Of a stretch of 64,000 nt of DNA, positions 61,278 through 64,000 are shown piece after piece (the stretch's first letter is position 1; each line of letters starts with the position of its first letter). The stretch lies in the NCBI GenBank assembly GCA_028554795.2, contig CM068831.1:58899180-58963179 (forward strand). The letters run 5' to 3'. Under the pieces are notes generated by a model, which saw only the letters and a program-made list of their open reading frames with translations, was not told the DNA's origin and ran no database searches. This stretch comes from Sinohyriopsis cumingii. Lineage: Eukaryota; Mollusca; Bivalvia; Unionida; Unionidae. The translations under genes and the position numbers were made by a program.

Positions 61278-62090
61278 ACCACCTCATTCACAGATACTGA
61301 TGTAGATCAGCCAATCAAATACACGACCACCTCATTCACAGATACTGATGTAGCTCAGCCAATCAAATACATGACCACCTCATTCACAGATACTGATGTA
61401 GATCAGCCAATCAAATACATGACCACCTCATTCAACAGATACTGATGTAGATCAGCCAATCAAATACACGACCACCTCATTCACAGATACTGATGTAGCT
61501 CAGCCAATCAAATACATGACCACCTCATTCACAGATACTGATGTAGCTCAGCCAATCAAATACATGACCACCTCATTCACAGATACTGATGTAGATCAGC
61601 CAATCAAATACACAACCACCTCATTCACAGATACTGATGTAGCTCAGCCAATCAAATACATGACCACCTCATTCACAGATACTGATGTTGATCAGCCAAT
61701 CAAATACATGACCACCTCATTCACAGATACTGATGTAGCTCAGCCAATCAAATACATGACCACCTCATTCACAGATACTGATGTAGATCAGCCAATCAAA
61801 TACACGACCACCTCATTCACAGATACTGATGTAGCTCAGCCAATCAAATACATGACCACCTCATTCACAGATACTGATGTAGATCAGCCAATCAAATACA
61901 CGACCACCTCATTCACAGATACTGATGTAGCTCAGCCAATCAAATACATGACCACCTCATTCACAGATACTGATGTAAATCAGCCAATCAAATACATGAC
62001 CACCTCATTCACAGATACTGATGTAGATCAGCCAATCAAATACACGACCACCTCATTCACAGATACTGATATTGCTCCAAATCAAACTTA
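61278..62090. repeat. 48-bp minisatellite with CCAAT cores, about 17 units
   Basis: Unit accacctcattcacagatac then tgatgtag(a/c)tcagccaatcaaataca. gtagat and gtagct variants alternate over much of the array, so the effective unit is often 96 bp. As 48 is 16 codons, a plus-strand frame of 194 codons stays open (TTSFTDTDVAQPIKYM units). There is no other sign of coding. Confidence 0.95.
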
Positions 62091-62904
62091 TCAGTCCTGA
62101 TAATATAAGCTGATATACCAAAAATCTTATCTTAAATGAAACCTCTCATGTTCACAAGCAAATCTTGATGAACGAAAAAGAGATGAGACTTTGACAGTAA
62201 TGAGGAACTGGACAGACAGACAGGATCTGAATTTTATTTTTGCTTACAATAACTGACCTTTCAGTGAGATGGCCATGTAACTGATTATAATTTCTGAACT
62301 CAATTTTGGTAACTAATCTGTTCAGCACCATTCAAGCTATCTCAAACTTTAATCATGAAGTTTAATTTGATTCAGAAAGTAAGTTTTGAATAAATAGACC
62401 AATCACCTTTAACAAATATTCACACTCTGGTAAACATAACTATTCTGAATGCAACATATATGCTGTGTTCAGTAGTCCTCTTTGTAGACAGGAGGGGGGC
62501 ATGGTTAAAACTGGAAATTATTTCTACAAAGGGTCTCAATTACCTTTGCTCATAATATACAGTTTTAATCTATACTTGTGTCTAAACCATTATTTTCTTA
62601 TCAGACTTACCATGTTATTGACCTTGACTGTCAGACCCCTAAATCTATAGGTTTATTTATTATCCCATTGACAAATTAGTCAAAGTTTATCAGGAACTGA
62701 TCTCGATCTAGAGTAAAAGTTAGGACCATGGCCTCTGGCCTTTTAACCCTGAAATCAGCAGGCCCCTTCCATACCTCAAGTGCAGCTCCTCAACAAAGTT
62801 TAGTCAAACTGTCTAGGACTGCAGTCATAAAAAAATTACATTTACTTTAGTAATGGGAGAAAATATTTAATGGCGATTGGCAACAATACACAAATATGAA
62901 AGAG

Positions 62905-63131
62905 AGGCCCCAGGTGACTTGAACAGTCTAAAGTGCTCGCCTTTACAGATCACTTCCTTCGCACCTCTGTCTGCATGGGTTCAAGTCTTGGGCTTGTAAA
63001 ATATAGTTACTTGAAAAAGCTTGCAAGTAGCTTCCCACAGTTGGTGGTTCTTACTTCAGTTTCTTCCTCCACCAGTTATAATAGTCACTGTATAGCCTAT
63101 CGTGCTAAAAAAAGGCATTAAACACTAAACA
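62905..63131 (+). mobile_element. SINE-B copy, full length
   Basis: aggccccaggtgacttgaac and agtctaaagtgctcgc form the head, catgggttcaagtcttgg is box B, then tagcttcccacagttggtgg, ctgtatagcctatcgtgcta and aaaggcattaaacactaaac at the tail. Confidence 0.85.
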
Positions 63132-64000
63132 TGCTGAGTAATGTTGATCATGTCAAATAGAAACTTGACATTGTTTTCATACAAAATTCAAGGTACTTCA
63201 TGCAAGGACACTCTGATAAAGTGGCATTTTAAAAAAGAAATAAATAGTAAATAATGACACACCATAATGGATTATTTATTTATATTTTCCAAGGATATCA
63301 ATTTAACACTGTTTGTTTGGGAATTTAACTGTAAATATGATAACTTCGTACAACAATGAAATGAAAGGACGTGTCCACCGATGAGTCATGTACAAGACTT
63401 TGCTCACAACATCAAAGAAAATGGTAGCGTTTTATTCTCTCATTTTACTGAAGCAACCATTTTTTCTTTCATAAATTTAATTTACAAAATCCTTTATTCC
63501 ATTCTGATTTATTCAACCCCTTACAGGAATCAATTTTCCTGTGCCATCACTATTTAACAATCAAACAGATGGTGACAGTTAGACTTAGGAAATAATTTAC
63601 AGTGATTAGCTAATTACTGACCTTTGTTGACAGATAAATGTTAGGTAATAATGTTTATAAAATCCACCAGGCTTAGTGTTTGTTCTAATGATGCAGAAGG
63701 TACTTCTACCAGTTGTTGCAATCTGCATTGGAACAAGATCATGAGTCAGTACATGTACCAACCAGTATTATTATAACGTATTTCTTCCATTATCTTTTTA
63801 CACTTTATTCATTTTCTTAAGGGCACTTTCAATGTAAAATAATTATTTCACATAATAAATCTAAATTGACTGTTTGCCTATTATAATCTACAATTATCGT
63901 TGGGTTACTGAAATGATATAAATGTCGTACACACCTGGGCTCACTCTGGAGAAACCTGATAACCAGCAATATTTTGATAAATCAGCAATTGTAAAACTCG

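Larger units (their letters stand above)
57281..64000. other. RASSF-like upstream intron, extends past the window
   Basis: Contains a ~68-bp tandem repeat (57535-57770), a 40-bp duplicate (57858-57945), a dispersed repeat copy, a SINE-A with target duplication, the 48-bp minisatellite and a SINE-B. No convincing upstream RASSF exon was found. Confidence 0.65.

Noticed and set aside
61516-62100. 194-codon plus-strand frame of 16-residue repeats
   Set aside because: Openness follows from the 48-bp unit length being a multiple of three. There is no start context, splice site or homology.
63622-63722. Possible upstream RASSF exon on the minus strand (acceptor ttccaatgcag, donor AAAG|gtcagt, phase fits the exon at 57280)
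   Set aside because: The phase-matching frame lacks the FYLP-type start of the RA domain expected just before EVITALL. Another frame reads SLEQTLSLVDF and then stops. Splice signals alone are too weak.

Overview
This is a eukaryotic, AT-rich, repeat-dense window with two recognisable multi-exon protein-coding genes, both on the minus strand. The genes have short exons, long introns and GT-AG splice sites. Several tRNA-derived SINE families, CA/TA microsatellites, minisatellites and decayed LTR, LINE and DNA-transposon remnants fill the rest. Protein similarity (NEK4-type kinase, RASSF1/3/5-type scaffold) shows an animal. The SINE types and high repeat load suggest a lophotrochozoan, possibly a mollusc; that placement is inference. 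No prokaryotic, viral or CRISPR-like system is present.

Region 1-23,006 is one gene read leftward: nine exons that join with matching phases into a 533-codon reading frame. It begins at 23,006 with a complete NEK-family kinase domain (GKGSYG loop, HRDLK, DLG, APE-equivalent SPE) and ends in a Ser/Pro/Lys-rich tail with a stop at 18-20. The best family assignment is NEK4. Its introns carry minisatellites (37, 37, 44, 38 and 35 bp units), six SINE copies, microsatellites and a copied fragment of its own exon 2.

Region 23,007-52,788 has no confidently intact gene. From left to right it holds a decayed LINE reverse-transcriptase end (minus strand), an LTR fragment, a microsatellite-rich stretch, and a broken LTR retrotransposon with a proline-tRNA-type primer-binding site and gag pseudogene (27.1-29.6 kb). 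Immediately downstream come two small plus-strand exon-like blocks of an unrecognised protein. A decayed transposase gene follows (31.8-34.9 kb, minus) with an in-frame 60-bp tandem expansion. Next are a 43-bp minisatellite (37.7-38.8 kb), a near-identical 2.7-kb tandem duplication (41.1-46.5 kb), and a palindromic MITE-like element near 48.1 kb.

Region 52,789-64,000 holds the last three coding exons of a RASSF-family gene on the minus strand (the C-terminal part of the RA domain plus the SARAH helix). Its 5' exons probably lie beyond the right edge. The long intron at 57.3-64 kb contains a 48-bp minisatellite of about 17 copies and further SINEs.

The kinase and the RASSF protein are not an operon. 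Their linkage is notable because human NEK4 and RASSF1 both lie in chromosome band 3p21.
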